Shown: positions 34,367 to 47,066 of the stretch, piece by piece
How the letters are laid out: each line of letters opens with the position of its first letter
How positions within the stretch are numbered: the stretch's first letter is position 1
From: Brachyhypopomus gauderio
Taxonomy: Eukaryota > Chordata > Actinopteri > Gymnotiformes > Hypopomidae
Length of the DNA stretch: 64,000 nucleotides
Direction of reading: 5' to 3'
Assembly (NCBI RefSeq): GCF_052324685.1
Contig: NC_135222.1
Location: 10,151,873-10,215,872, forward strand
Position numbers and translations under genes: made by a program
The notes under the pieces: generated by a model
Told to the model about the DNA's origin: nothing
The model's database searches: none
Seen by the model: the letters and a program-made list of their open reading frames with translations, nothing else

Positions 34367-36155
34367 GGTGTGTGAGTTAAGTTTTATCTGCTAGAGTTTG
34401 AATTGGGTCAGCTAGATCTGATGGTGTTTGAAGGTAGTTATTGCAAGATTTTCTAGCGTATGTGGGTAGTGGTCTGACCCGTATGTAAATAACAAAACAA
34501 ACAAAAGAAAACAGATATGTGTGTAAGACTAAATAGAGGATTATAAAAGTATGGTTAAATGTGCTTTAAATGATTGTTTCAGTAATACTTAGTAAAAGTA
34601 AAAGAATTAAAACAACAAATAAGATATAAAATGTGTATACAAAAATAAAATTATTTAAAAGACTGGATAAGTGGGAAGTAATTGGGTTATATGGGATTTA
34701 ATGTATGTTCCAATTAAAATTAAAATTAAAATTTCACTTAATTCATACTATAAAACAAGAACTGTTGAGCTGTCTTTGGTCTAGGATTGTGGGGTTGATT
34801 AACTAGTCAATTTATTACTAATTGGTACAAGTGGATCTAAAACAACAATAACATTAATAACTCAATATTAATCACTTCTATACAATGGCTTTATGGTACA
34901 GTATAATACATTATACTACTTTAACTAGGTACATAAACAGCATGTGGCATTTAAATCTTTAAAGCAATTTCTGTTTAAACGCTTCACTTGTATTGACATT
35001 CCATGTGCAGCCGCACGATGGAGACACAACGCTACGTTTCAAAAGGCAAGGGTTAGCTTTCCAAAGCTAACCAGTTTAGCTATTGTTTCCTCCCTACTGG
35101 GGAGCGTGTCAACAGTGACGTGTCTACACGTTGTCTAAACAATTATACTTAATTAACAATGTGTGGCTTACCACGCGAGGGAGACAAAGAGTTCGCTTTC
35201 AAAACACAGTAGGCTAGCCTTAGCAGGCCAGCTAGCTAGTTCAGCTAACAGGTTCCCTTTCCGCTAGGGAACAAGATACGTCAGAGGTGACGTATTTTAG
35301 CACCGCCTACCCAAGCGGGTCTCGGCGCTGCTTCAGTTTGCGTTCAGTTTAACTTAACCTCAGAAGGAGGTACACTGATCTCAGACGACCGCGTCTAGAG
35401 ATGCAATAGTTTAATCTTTTCGTTAGTTAAGCACTTAAAAAAAAACAGCAACAGCAAGAGCACCGCTGCGTTTCCACAATTACAATCAATGTTAAAAATG
35501 TTATCACAATATCAACTACTTGTTCAAAGGTTAATTACGACTCATAAATATTTAATTTGCCATGGGTTCATCGTTGAGCAACGACCGCGCTGTGGCATTC
35601 ACAAATACACAATTTACCGTGCGCCTAAGCGCCACCTGAAAGGATTAAATTGCAATTTGTGGCTCTCGGGCTCTGGCTTAAGATGCTGGAACTCGCAGCT
35701 CTCTCAAGTTGTCCGACAAGACAAGATATTAACTTCGGATAAACGCGAAGGAGAATCTCTCGCCTTTAACTCGTATTTCCAAGGTTCGTCCGTTGTCAGG
35801 CTAGGGCCGAACCTTGTCCCCGAAATATCGAGCTTGGTCACTTCAGACAGAATTTACGGTACCCGCGTAAACTCAGCTTATGACCGAGATATAAACTTAA
35901 AGTTGGTAACCGCAACTTCAATTTCCTACCTCTTTTCCTACAGAAAATGTCAAATTTCCTACAGAATTGCACTAGGGCAAGTGCGCTACAGCTGATCTTA
36001 AAGGATGCTTCACTGACATAAACACGACGTGAAACATTTAACATAAAACACAAGTCATTTGCTCACATTCAACCAGTAAAGACACGGGATTATGGAAATA
36101 ATTAATAACGGTAGCAGTACATTTCTGACCAATAGCTAGATATGACAACGGAACC
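34367..36155 (-). other. Long leader of the LTR element between primer site and Gag
   Basis: About 1.8 kb without a recognised gene. A plus-strand frame at 35489-35995 (168 codons) is open but shows no family motif and runs antisense to the element. G/C-richer stretches occur near 35260-35400. A packaging signal would be expected in this region but none can be pointed out. Confidence 0.5.
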
Positions 36156-36178
36156 CTCACACGGGCAGCACCATTATA

Positions 36179-38340
36179 TGTAGCGGATACATATGTTAGT
36201 TTATGGATTATGAACGGGGCACCATCCTGATTGCTCAGGAACCAGTATTGTGATAACGGAGTTAGGTGGAATATGGTTTGATCAGTCTCATTACTAAAGG
36301 GTTAAGTTCTGGTTCCGCGCAGTGACCTAATACCATCGACCAAAATATGCATTCACCACCGTGACCAGATGAATAAATGTCCACATTTATTAAATGGTTA
36401 ATATTATAATTGATACAAAGCATATGAATGATTTGGCTCAAATTGAAACTAAACCTATATGTGAATCTACTAATTTAAACCAGGGATATAATAGTGAACA
36501 ACAAAGAATATAAAATTAAACAACAATAGCGAATGATAAACAACTGTCGGATCATGAGATTTATTTATTTAACTATCCTAAGGCTTGCCTAACTAGCGTA
36601 GGACCCAGGGACGGACACGAGGTCTTTAGAGAGAGAATAGAAAAGAAGAAAGAGGAAGTTTGGGCAGGTTAATGGTAACAGTATTTACTATTTTGGATTC
36701 CGGGAGAAATCGCAGCTGGCAACCCCCAAACAGCATATGAACTGAGCGTCTTACTTCGAAGGAGAGACGTGGTTACGCGGACCAACCGGTGCGCGTTCAC
36801 GGTTCGTTTCTTGAGGCGGCTAAGGTCTGCGGAGCAGGTCACGTGAGACGGCTCGGGTCGCGGAGGCTTAGCGGTGACGTCACAGTCGAAGCTTGAGGGC
36901 GCAGACAAACTTGTGCAGATGACTTGACTGAGAAAGAAGATGAGCTTGACTTGAACGACTAGACGAAATAAAAGTACTTTTGACGACGAAACGTAGAATA
37001 AAGAAAATAAAAGAAAATAAAGAAGAATCTTCTGTTGGACTCTGTGAGAGCGTTAGTTGCGGTCTCTTGGCATCGCTCTTCTGGACACTGCGGTGTTCGG
37101 CGTGAGTCCAGCGAACAGTCGCGATGGTTTGGCGTGTTCGAGTCTTTGAGTCTCGGCGACTCTGGCGAAGTTCTTCAAGTCTTCCCAAATTACCAGGCTG
37201 CCAAGCTCATTGTTTCGCTTCGAGCTAGGGCTTTTAAAACAAGTTTTAGGGGCGTAATTGTAAGGCGCTTTCATGTTCATCAGGCCATTGGCCATTGGCC
37301 TTTATTAATGAATATTCATGACCTCTGCCCAGACAGGGGAGAGAAAGAGAGAGAGAGAGAGAGAGAGGGGGAGAGCGAGGAGTGCCCGTCTTTCCAGGTC
37401 TAGTTAATGACTTAACCAAAGAAGACAGATTAACACAATATGAAGACAAAAGGGAATTCCTAAATAACTTGTCTTACATACTATGCCTAAACAAGAACTA
37501 ATTTGGTTCTATTAGTCTACACATTGAGCCATTCTCAATTTCCACTTTTGGACAACAAATGACAATGCACAGACAGGCATAAATGTGAGGTCACATACGT
37601 ACACATGAGAATGATTACATTCGATGAGTAACATACAAACTAATACATAGATATGCATCAATGTGGTGTGTTTATACAGTAACACGTATTCTAATAAGAT
37701 CACTTAATACTGAATACATGAAAGATCATAAGTTGTGTCTTTATATCAACCACATGGCACAGTGTTCACATTTAAATGGTCTTGTGCTCCTTTGTTCTTA
37801 AGGCTGGAATGCTGAATACTGGTTTCAAGAATAATTAATCTTTCCTTGTATGGAAGGTAGTCAAGTTCGGTGTCTCTAGACTGCATTCGCCGAGCTGGTT
37901 CCTGTAGGCTGAATCCCAATTCTGTGTACAGATCAGATTTGGAGTTACAGAGATCTCTGAAATATTTGTATCTTCAGCTCTGGATTATAACACAGGACAT
38001 AGAGTGGGTTTAAACTGTGGGCGATCAGATAAGGTTGGAATTTAGAGCTTTATGGTCCTTCCTGACTGTGGTCCCAGTGTCCTTCGACGAAGGTTGGTTT
38101 TGACCAGCCTCTCTTAGATGGCCTCTCTCCCAAGCTCAGGAGATCATAAGGTCAGCATTGTAGGCTTTTGGGAGGTAAACACCACTATGGATGTGGGTCC
38201 TTTGGGGCCTGTTGCTGTGTAAAGAATCAGTCTTTAAATTTACATGCAACCAAAGAGATGTGAGTCAGTTTCTCAGTTCAGTGGGAAAGGATTCCATTTT
38301 GGGTGTCACAGTGAAATGGCGTTTAGCTGTCTCCACTACA
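36179..38340 (-). repeat. 5' LTR of the retrovirus-like element (2162 bp)
   Basis: Intact copy beginning TGTAGTGGAG in the element's sense. On the minus strand a TATA-like 'gatataaag' lies near 37745 and AATAAA near 37303, so U3 may cover roughly the first 600 bases. This is inference. Open frames inside (for example 37035-37403) are present identically in the other LTR and have no family features. Confidence 0.9.
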
Positions 38341-38690
38341 CCAGTGAGTTTCAGGCAGCTGGGTGGGACATTTGTCCAGTCAAACAGCTGTTAAATGAAC
38401 AGTTCATACAGTTTAAACAGAAACAGTTAAATGAACCTTTCAATGTTGTGGTCAGTTTGGCATCTAGGGGCTTATCATGTGTGATGTAGCTGTGTGTGAT
38501 GTACAAACTGGATTCGAAAAAAGTTGGGACACTAAACAAATTGTGAATAAAAACTGATGTGGAGATGGCAAATGTCAATATTTTATTCGTAATAGAACAT
38601 AGATGACAGATCAAACATTTAATCTGAGTAAATGTTACATTTTAAAGGAAAAATATGTTGATTTAAAATTTCAGTGTCAACAAATTGAGC

Positions 38691-39378
38691 CACTGGCGTA
38701 GGGGAGGGGCACGCAAGGCACGCACTGCGGGGGGGCCCCGAACACAGGTGGGCCCCGCCTTAGGACGAGTTTGTTGTTTAGTCATCCTCCTGGGTGATGT
38801 TAATGTTTTCCCCCACGCTTAAACCTGGTTTATACTTGAGGGTCTGCGCGGCGAAAATGACGTAATCGCTGTGGCTCCGCCCGTGCGCGAGGGCCTCGCG
38901 CGCTGTCGATTCGCGAGGTCGTGCACCTCTCGAATTTTGTAACTTCGCACGCGCGCCGCGCTTCAGCGCGATGAACAAAGTCATGTTTGCAGGGTTCATA
39001 CACCTTAACAAGGTGGAATTAAAGCATTTGTACATCACTTTCAAGGTCCATTTCAATATTTCCCAGCACGTTAAACTTAGTTAAATATTTATACATATAC
39101 TCGAAATTATTCGCTTTTTATCAAATTATTTAATGGTTGTTTATTTTCAAAACGCCCAATCTTAACGTCTTCACGTTCTCTCATGTTTCGTCCTGGAATT
39201 ACAAGAGGCTCGTATTTGTTAACGTATGGTTTCGGACAACACTGCAAAGCCATATTTACACTGCAGTGACGCTCGCGCAGGGTCGCGCGCTACGGTCGCT
39301 CGCGAGATTTTAGCTCACGCACGGGCCTCCTCATTGCCTCCTTGCGGTGGGGCCCCAGAATTTTGCGCTACGCCTCTG
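38691..39378. mobile_element. hAT-type MITE nested in the Tc1 element
   Basis: The ends CACTGGCGTAG and CTACGCCTCTG are near-inverted. An exact 8-bp duplication AATTGAGC flanks it (38683-38690, 39379-39386). The interior is CpG- and G/C-rich ('gcgcgccgcgc', 'ctcgcgcagggtcgcgcgc') and has no transposase. Confidence 0.85.
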
Positions 39379-39490
39379 AATTGAGCATATAACGAACAGC
39401 TAGAAGACCAATTAACACTAATTAGGTCAATTGACAACATGATTGGGTATAAAAAGAGCTTCTCAGAGTCAGTGTCTCTCTGAAGCCAAG

Positions 39491-40326
39491 ATGGTAAGAG
39501 GATCACCAATTTCACCATTGTTGCAAGAATGGTGTTACCCAACGTTAAATAACAAAGACTTTTAAGTTATCATCATCAATCGTGCATAACATCATCAAAA
39601 GATTCTGAGAATCTGGAACAATAGCTATGCGTAAGGGTCAAGGCCGTAAAACTCTACTGAATGCTCGTGATCTCTGGGTTCTTAGATGTCACTGCACCTC
39701 AAATAGGAATGCCACTGTCAAGGAAATAACAGAATGGGCTCAGGAATAAATCCAGAAAGCATTGTAAGTGAACACAATTCACCGTGCCATCCGCCGTTGC
39801 CAGCTGAAACTCTACAGTGCAAAGAGGAAGCCATTTCTAAGCAAGCTCCACATGCTCAGACATTTGCACTGGGCCAGGGGTCATTTAAAATGGAGTGTGG
39901 CAAAATGGAAGACTGTCCTGTGGTCAAATGTGAGTCACGATTTGAAGTTCTTTAAGGAACACTGGGACGCCTTATCATCCGGACCAGAGAGGACAAGGAT
40001 AACCCAAGTTGTTATCCACGCTCCATTCAGAAGCCTTCATCACTGATGGTATGGGGTTGCATGAGTGCTTGTGGCATGGGCAACTTGCATGTCTGGAAAG
40101 GCACCATTAATGCAGAGAACTATGTTCAGGTTCTAGAACAACATATGCTCTCATCTAGACATCATCTCTTTCAGGGAAGACCCTGCATTTTTCAACAAGA
40201 TAATGCCAGACCACATTCTGCAGCAATCACAACATCATGGCTATGTAGAAGAATCAGGGTACTGAAATGGCCAGACCTTTCACCTATAGAGAACATTTGG
40301 CACATCATAAAGAGGAATGTGCGATA
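39491..40326 (+). pseudogene. Tc1 transposase pseudogene
   Basis: Fragments in shifting frames follow the family order. There is a start-like MVRGSPIS near 39491 and a linker region near 39620-39700. A region near 39910-39955 stands where the first catalytic Asp is expected, but the Asp is not seen (VVKCESRFEVL). From 40046 the frame MVWGCMSACGMGNLHVW carries QQDNARPHSA (second Asp) and LSPIENIWHIIK (Glu). It ends at 40327. Frameshifts plus the missing first Asp show it is dead. Confidence 0.8.
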
Positions 40327-40779
40327 AAGGTCTAAGACAATTGAACAGTTAGAGGCCTGTATTAGACATGAATGGGAGAGCATTCCTATTTCTAAACATT
40401 CCTATCATTTAAATTTCTAAACTCCTCTGTCTCTAGACAACTCTGGCCTTGTCCCAACTTTTTTGTTGACGCCATGAAATTTTGAAACAACATATTTTTC
40501 CCTTAAAATGATAAGGGAATTCTCTCTTCCCTTTAAACTTTAAACTAAAGTTTAAACTTTTCATCTGTGATTTGTGTTCTATTCTGAATAAAATATTAGA
40601 AGTTGGCACTTCCACATCATTGCATTCAGTTTTTATTCACAATTTGTTGTGTATTTTTTGGAATCTGGTTTGTAACTGGGTGTGATGTAGCCCATCACAA
40701 AAGTGACCAAAGTGCTGTCCAAAGAAGATATACATACACACACATGCAGGCATACATAGATACATAAGAACAAAGCTAA

Positions 40780-40974
40780 CAGAAAACATGTACTCTCAAA
40801 TATTAAACACCAGCAATAAAAATGAGCTTTAAGATGTGATTTATAAACTGAGAGTGAAGGGGCAGATTTGATATGTAAAGGCAACTCGTTCCATAATTTC
40901 GGGGCTATGACTGCAAATGCACGATCACAGTAGATACAGTAGTACAGCTGAGCTGTAGATGAAGGTGACTTCAT
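40780..40974 (-). pseudogene. LINE ORF2 C-terminal fragment
   Basis: On the minus strand the frame reads CDRAFAVIAPKLWNELPLHIKS followed by SLSVYKSHLKAHF (first and second parts given separately). This is the conserved end of ORF2 in L2/CR1/Rex-type fish LINEs. Nothing of the reverse transcriptase remains beside it. Confidence 0.65.
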
Positions 40975-41089
40975 GTTGTGTGTTTACACTTTGCAGCAGT
41001 GTTGTCATGCAGGTTGTTCATTTTGCAGCAGTATCCCTGCTTCTCAGTCCAGCGCTCCACAGTGTAGTGATTTTCCAGTCATTTCCACA

Positions 41090-41149
41090 CACACACACAC
41101 ACCCACACATCCACCCACCCACACACACGCACGCACACACCCACACACA

Positions 41150-41193
<44 letters not shown>

Positions 41194-41226
41194 ACATATG
41201 TGGGTGTGTGCGTGCGTGTGTGTGGG

Positions 41227-41307
<81 letters not shown>
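41090..41307. repeat. (CA)n plus (TA)n microsatellite block
   Basis: Imperfect and perfect CA tracts (41090-41192) are followed by a short GT-rich inversion and about 80 bases of TA (41230-41307). Open frames here are repeat artefacts. Confidence 0.95.
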
Positions 41308-41309
<2 letters not shown>

Positions 41310-41615
41310 TTTTTGGATCTCACAGTAGAAATAAATATGCTGTTTCCATTCCTCCATACTCTTTACACACACACTCTCTCAAAGACACATACACACTGAA
41401 GAGACGTGTGAAATATGTGTGAAATCATCTTTCTCAGGGGACACACTTTGGCCCCTCCCCCAAGGACATGGGTAACCATAACAACGGCCCTTGAAAGCCA
41501 ATACTCTGATTTTGTAACAGGATCCACTTAGGTGAACTTAGATGTTAAAGAATGTTCAAAAAACAAATTGAAAGTGAAGGAATTGGCTCAACATATTTAT
41601 TCACACACCAACCCA

Positions 41616-41620
41616 CCCCC

Positions 41621-41711
<91 letters not shown>
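41616..41711. repeat. (CA)n microsatellite
   Basis: Almost pure CA repeat of about 95 bases. Confidence 0.95.
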
Positions 41712-41713
<2 letters not shown>

Positions 41714-41719
41714 CTTGTA

Positions 41720-42640
41720 GTCTTGACAACAAAATGACAAAAACAACAACATTTTAGCATCAATTGTACTGGCACTGAGGGTACTTTTGCGTAGTTAACA
41801 ATCTTTATTAGTGTGTGGTTAGTAGTTCTTATGACTGGAAATGAACTTAACTCTAAATAAATGGAGAAAGTGCCTAATTATAAGAATATAATGAAAACAC
41901 AGACACATTAAAACAAATATAAACATCTAGTTCATTACACATGCTGCAAAAGAATTAGAACAAACAAGAATCACTAGACACAGACATATCTCCCATGTTG
42001 ATGTTGTAGTGCTGTATCATCCCCAAATATTATTACATAATTGAACAAAACAACATATTAAATGGATTCTGCATAATAAATTGCTCTTGTATTGATTTAC
42101 TTATGAAGTGCTGTGTTGTAAAACATATTGACGGTGTATGGTAAGGGCCTAAAGCAATCATGTAAAATTTGTAAGGTGTAGCCAATCAATCGGTCATTTA
42201 TCGATGCCTAAATATTAAAAGACATTAGACCATTACACTCTCATTGATGTACCACTTGCACTGGTGCAATGGAAGTTAATGCTTGTATTAGTTATTTGTG
42301 TGTTAATTCCTGCACCTGCTTGTGGTTTATGTCTTATTTGCATGTGCAATCCAAAACCAAAATGTATTCTGTTTAAAATGAAAGAGAAAAATAACAGCAA
42401 CCATAACAGCAGTGAGGAAAGTTTGATTTAAGATAGATCAGCTAAGAGTTGTAATGAGAAGAGAGTGTGGAAGGCACGATGCTGAATTCCAGGGCATGGA
42501 GGACACACTAAGTGCCCAAATGAAGCAGGCCACCTGGAGGGATGCAGGACATGCGGGGTGGGTGGTTGTGTCTACAGGGGAGGCCCTGGCTCTGATTCTT
42601 AGATGTTCTTCAGTACACAGGGATCAGAGCTCTGTCCATC
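41720..42640. other. No gene recognised
   Basis: A/T-rich sequence without supported coding or mobile-element structure. Confidence 0.5.
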
Positions 42641-42664
42641 AGGGTGCACCTGAGAACCAGCACA

Positions 42665-42918
42665 CATCTCTTTTCTCTCTCTCTCTGTCTGTCTTGCTTT
42701 CTCTCTGTCTCTCTTCCTCTTTGTCTCTTTGCCTCTTGTCTCTGTCTTGATTTTTCTGTCTCTTTGTCTTTCTCTGGCTTTCTCCCTTTTCTCTCTTTAT
42801 CTCTGTTTTTCGTCCTCTCTGTCTGTTTCGCTCTGTCTCTCGAAGCATTATTTGGCATGGATACGAAGATTATAAATCACGACTGGATAATGGTAATCAC
42901 ATAACACCCTACCCCAAG

Positions 42919-42947
<29 letters not shown>
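42665..42947. repeat. T/C-rich low-complexity tract and (CA)n
   Basis: Degenerate tctctctgtctc sequence (42665-42842) and a CA tract at 42918-42947. Charged or Leu/Ser-rich open frames here come from the low complexity. Confidence 0.85.
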
Positions 42948-42949
<2 letters not shown>

Positions 42950-45180
42950 TTTGTTGAATAGTTTGATGAATAGTTTCCCCATTTGAATGTAGGGCAATTT
43001 GTCTTCACCTCTAAATTTAGGAAATTCAAAGATTCTAGTTTGTGTTGTTAGCAGTTACAGTGGTTTGGATTTGTTTAAGGGTTGACTGGTCTGAAGGTTT
43101 CAAGCTTTGGTATGCTGATTTGCTTCCAGCACCTTCTCCAGGTTCAAAGGGGCCAAGCGCTCCTGCTGCTCGAATGCACGATAAAACAGAGAGACCGATC
43201 ATCTGTGAGACGTTTCAGAGATGAAGCCTGCTCGATTCTTTCAGTCAGTCTGTTGATGCTTATATTGAGTAGCACAAGTCTCAAACCACAGTCCTGTCAA
43301 AGCAAACCAAGGCTGAGGAGAAAAACACATGAGTTAAATCACTCTTCTTTCCCTCCTACACCCAGTTTAATTAGTTTATATAATAAATGTTTCTACTGAA
43401 TAGGCGCAACAAAAATAGGAGCAACCAAAAATTTGGTTTCTACCAAATAGGAGCATACAACAGGATTGAGTATAATTATATGTTTGAATATTATAACTGC
43501 TTAGTCACCTGCCTTGCATTTAGACTAATTTCCCACCATTATTTTATTTGTCAGTTGCTCTAAACCCCATTCTTCAATGGTCAGTTTGGACCATGAGATC
43601 ATTGCTGGCTGGGTGTTGTTTTGGTGGTGAACCATTTATAACATTGCAGTGACACTGGCTCTGATGCTGTCAAGGTAGTGGGTGTATTAGCGTTTCAGGA
43701 ACAGTAGCAGTGCAGGAGATGTTGCACCTTTAACACTGTCGCTGCTGAGATGACAGTAGTCTGCCATCCAAAAAATCAAACCAAACAGGGACCTGTGGGT
43801 AGAAACGGCCCACTAAAGATAGCTAATGTATACTATGCAACAGATGGACTAGTCTTTAACTGTAATCCTACAATGTGTAATAAATACATTTGTACAAAAA
43901 GTGGGTGGGGAGGGTAGAGTTCAAGAGTCCTTCATTCCAAGACAAAAGCTGATGCCCATAAGCTTTAGAATGGCATATATGAGTACATAATGGTAATTCT
44001 ACCACCATCTGTAGGAAGCACACTGAAGAGGAACATGTTTTGTAGCTGATCTAATTTGCTTTACATTTCTAATTTAACCACATGTTTTATGTGTGTCCCC
44101 CCCAACCTTCTTTTCCAAGCTTACCTGCCCTCTGGGGACTGGGATCGATTTTGTGTGTTTTTTCATGTCCCTGAGAATAGATCACATTTTGACCTGCGAT
44201 GTTAAAGATCTGGCTGCGTGTGGCAGACATGTCCAGGAGGCTCTATGTCACTTCAGTGGTGCGTGACTGGAGTGGCGGGAGTCTCTCTGCATCGACTGAG
44301 GTCCGTAACCATGAAGCACACTAGTGAATGACAACCTCTACCAACAGAACATATGTGCTCTTTGTGCCCTGCAGTGGAAGGGGGGGCATCTTCCCACTGT
44401 TTTCTTTCTGTGATTTTACTATGCTGTTTTCTGCTCATAATGATGCCAATCTTTCATCTTCTGCCAGTGTAGCTGCTTTGAAACTGAGATGCAGGCAGCA
44501 TAGAGAGACCAGACTGGAGCCAGGCAAGGCACTTTATATTGGAAGCTTTGTTGTTGAGAGAGTGATGGAGGGGGAGAAATAAAGAGTGAGAATAAACTTT
44601 CTCATGCGATATATGCATGAAAAAAATAAGTGTTTACTTCAATGCTCCACTTCAGATGTGACATCACAAATGCACAGATATCAGGGTTACATAAATCCAT
44701 TAAGAGTCACTTTGAGGTTTGTGTTAGCTGAAAACTTTAGGTTTTGTTCCAAATATTGGAAATTAATTTATCATTTCTGTCTCTGCTTTACATCTGAATA
44801 TCTCGATCAGATGGGTAGTTTACATTTACAGTTGGAGTTGTCGAGAGCAATTTACAAGTCTTATTTGTAAGTGCTTGTATTTAATCTGAATCTATGGATA
44901 CACAAAGATAGTACATATATTTTCAGGCCTAAATTGAGTGAGGTAATTATTCAGGTGCACTGAAATGACCATGGATCATGATCATGGTTCAAGCGTTGCT
45001 TGAACATGTGCCTCCCTCTCTCTCAAATTCAAATAATTCTAATAATAAGATCACCCAGTTCTACCAAACTTGTGATAATGATCATCAGGTTGAAGATGGA
45101 ATGTAGGTTGAAAGAGTCATTAACTGAAACACAAGCAACTGTGTAGGATGGTAAAGACTGGGTGAAGAACAGCCAAACTT
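42950..45180. other. No gene recognised
   Basis: No splice-consistent coding exon, RNA gene or complete repeat was seen. Short open frames at 43042-43399 and 44328-44870 have no family features. Confidence 0.45.
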
Positions 45181-45199
45181 TGTCACAAAGACTGAGCAC

Positions 45200-45545
45200 A
45201 GCAACAAGGCATATGGTACTTGGGTAGTTTTACTGCATCAGCAAGGTTTCTCTCTGCAAAGATTTCAAAGCAGACTGGGGCTTCAAGATGAGTTGTACAA
45301 ACGTTTGTGAAGAAGCACAAAGAAATGGGCAACATTGAGGACCATGGACGCAGCAGTCGGCCAAGGAAACTTAGAGCAGAAGATGAAAGAAATCCTTCCT
45401 TCCTTTTGACATGGGATGATGTCCAGGATCCAGTGAGACCCAGAGACACCCAACTACTGTTCAGCGAAGTCTAGCCAGAAGGGGTTTTCATTGAAGAACT
45501 ATGGCCAAAAAGCTATACATGTGGAAACAAGACTCAACTATGATT
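45200..45545 (+). pseudogene. Tc1 transposase fragments
   Basis: Near 45280-45380 a frame reads VVQTFVKKHKEMGNIEDHGR followed by SSRPRKL, like the DNA-binding region and linker of Tc1 transposases. Near 45440-45540 RDTQLLFSEV, FIEELWPKSY and CGNKTQL resemble other decayed Tc1 copies in fish. Most of the protein is missing. Confidence 0.45.
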
Positions 45546-45789
45546 CTGTTTTATTTTGTTTTACAGATTTACACCTAAGGTTTATGTTAAATGTTTCTAC
45601 TGTTCTTCTGAATGTTTCTGTGTTTTCCATTCCATGATGTGACACGATGTATCTCTGTGAAAGCAAGCAACCAGGTCAGGAAGAGATAACATGCTTTCAG
45701 CTGTGTCCTCTGAGGCTTCATCCATCCCTCTCCATATCTACCCCTCCCCCTTTTATGTCATCCCGCTCTCCTCTGTAGTTAGTCTATAG

Positions 45790-46108
45790 CAGGGGTCACC
45801 AACGTGGTGCCCGCGGGCGACATGAGGACGTTATGAGTCGCCCGCGGGCTTGTTTTAAAAACAGCTCACTATATTGCCATGCACCAAAGAGCTGCATCAT
45901 TTATGTTTTTGCTGCTATTAGTGATTGTCCGCGGTTGCTAGCGGTCTTCCCGCTTAGCAATTGACACGCGCACATGAACCCCCCCCCGCTCAACAACTTT
46001 CGTTCGCCGCCACCCACCCACCGCTCAACAACTTTCTCTCTGGTAGCCCTCCGCAATAATTGGTATCCAAGAAGTAGCTCCCAACTTCAAAAAGGTTGGT
46101 GACCCCTG
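45790..46108. mobile_element. hAT-type MITE, 319 bp
   Basis: Inverted ends CAGGGGTCACCAAC / GTTGGTGACCCCTG and an exact 8-bp duplication GTCTATAG (45782-45789, 46109-46116). The interior shares the 'cgctcaacaactt..gttcgccgccaccc' module with the element at 50111. Confidence 0.92.
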
Positions 46109-46116
46109 GTCTATAG

Positions 46117-47061
46117 ACTGACTTGCACCTTTATGCAGAAAAACTTACGAACACAGATAAACAGCTGAATTTATAAAAACCTGGTGCCATGACCCAAATG
46201 GCAACTCAACACTGACAATTCAGTAATGAGGAAACCAATTATTTGGAACCAAGAGCAATATCAACTAAGTTTAGGCCCTCGTAAAAAAAAGAAGAACATA
46301 GTCAGTATGAGAGATGTCCTCTTGAGGATTGAGAGAAGACTGGCTGCTTTGTGATTTTGTTGACATCTGTTTTATCCTGTTACCTAACCATTAAGTGCAA
46401 GTTCCAGTGAATTTAGGGAAAGATTCCAAGAAAACCTCCTAACTACAAAACCAGTACTTTAGTTAAGGTAGTAACAGAAGTGCCCATGTGGATTCAGTTG
46501 CAATTCAAACACATAAGGTTCTGAAAAGAATGCAGTTTTCTTTCCCTAGATGAGTGTTAAAAGGCTATGGGTGTGCTAGCAAAAATGCTGATTTTGAAGA
46601 ACACTTACTTGTTATTAAGCTGTATTGAAAGTCCTCATAACAGGAGGAGCAAATTTCTGGAATAGTCATGCAAAATGCAAGACTAATCGTAGAGTGTAAA
46701 AAATGCTTCAGATGCTCAGAAAATATATGACAGGCTTTATAGGTCATTAAATGTATAGACAGAAAGACAAGGACCAACTTAAGGCCAAGTTAAGGCAGCA
46801 GTCCACCTGCAGTCTCCTGTGTCACACGGGGGTTGAGAATCCTCTGGCCCAACCTGGACTGTGTCCAAACTTGTTTCCTTTATATGCCAACCATGAGTCA
46901 TATCCCTCTGATAACTGCATTCCCTCAAAGGGGAATCAATGAGGACAGTGAATCAGAGGTTACTTGTGTCACCTAAAATCATATGGAAAAACCGTTAAAC
47001 TAGTTTATCCTGCTGCTGCTGTCTATCTTTGTGCCATCAAAAAATGTGTAAAAAGCCATCT
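46117..47061. other. No gene recognised
   Basis: Unremarkable A/T-rich sequence. Confidence 0.5.
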
Positions 47062-47066
47062 CTGCT

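Larger units (their letters stand above)
23284..38340 (-). mobile_element. Retrovirus-like LTR element lacking reverse transcriptase, with nested insertions
   Basis: Direct LTRs at 23284-29183 (interrupted) and 36179-38340 both run TGTAG...CTACA. The duplicated target CCAG flanks the whole (23280-23283 and 38341-38344). The element is transcribed right to left. After the right LTR a primer-binding-site candidate lies at 36156-36173, which on the minus strand starts TGGTGCTGCCCG; the tRNA is not identified. Before the left LTR a purine tract lies at 29184-29203 on the minus strand. The internal region is 6995 bp. Removing the nested insertion and its duplicated 6 bases makes the left LTR 2162 bp, exactly the right LTR's length. 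I found one difference (A at 23832, C at 36727). It holds a Gag-protease-partial integrase frame and an env-like remnant but no reverse transcriptase. Confidence 0.93.
38504..40672 (+). mobile_element. Tc1-like transposon with ~150-bp inverted repeats, split by a hAT MITE
   Basis: The left end (caaactggattcgaaaaaag) and the right end are inverted copies, and the similarity extends for about 150 bases ('acaaattgtgaataaaaact', 'tattttattc'). TA flanks both sides (38502-38503, 40673-40674). It contains a transposase pseudogene and a foreign 688-bp insertion at 38691-39378. Confidence 0.82.

Noticed and set aside
35489..35995. 168-codon plus-strand frame in the LTR-element leader
   Set aside because: It is antisense to the element, without recognisable domain, signal or splice context, so it was not called a gene.
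40959..41422. Open frames of 146-149 codons
   Set aside because: Most of each is CA and TA simple repeat (Thr-His and Ile-Tyr runs).
42610..42858. Charged Arg/Lys/Glu protein on the minus strand
   Set aside because: It is the complement of a degenerate TCTCTGTCTC tract. Low complexity explains it.
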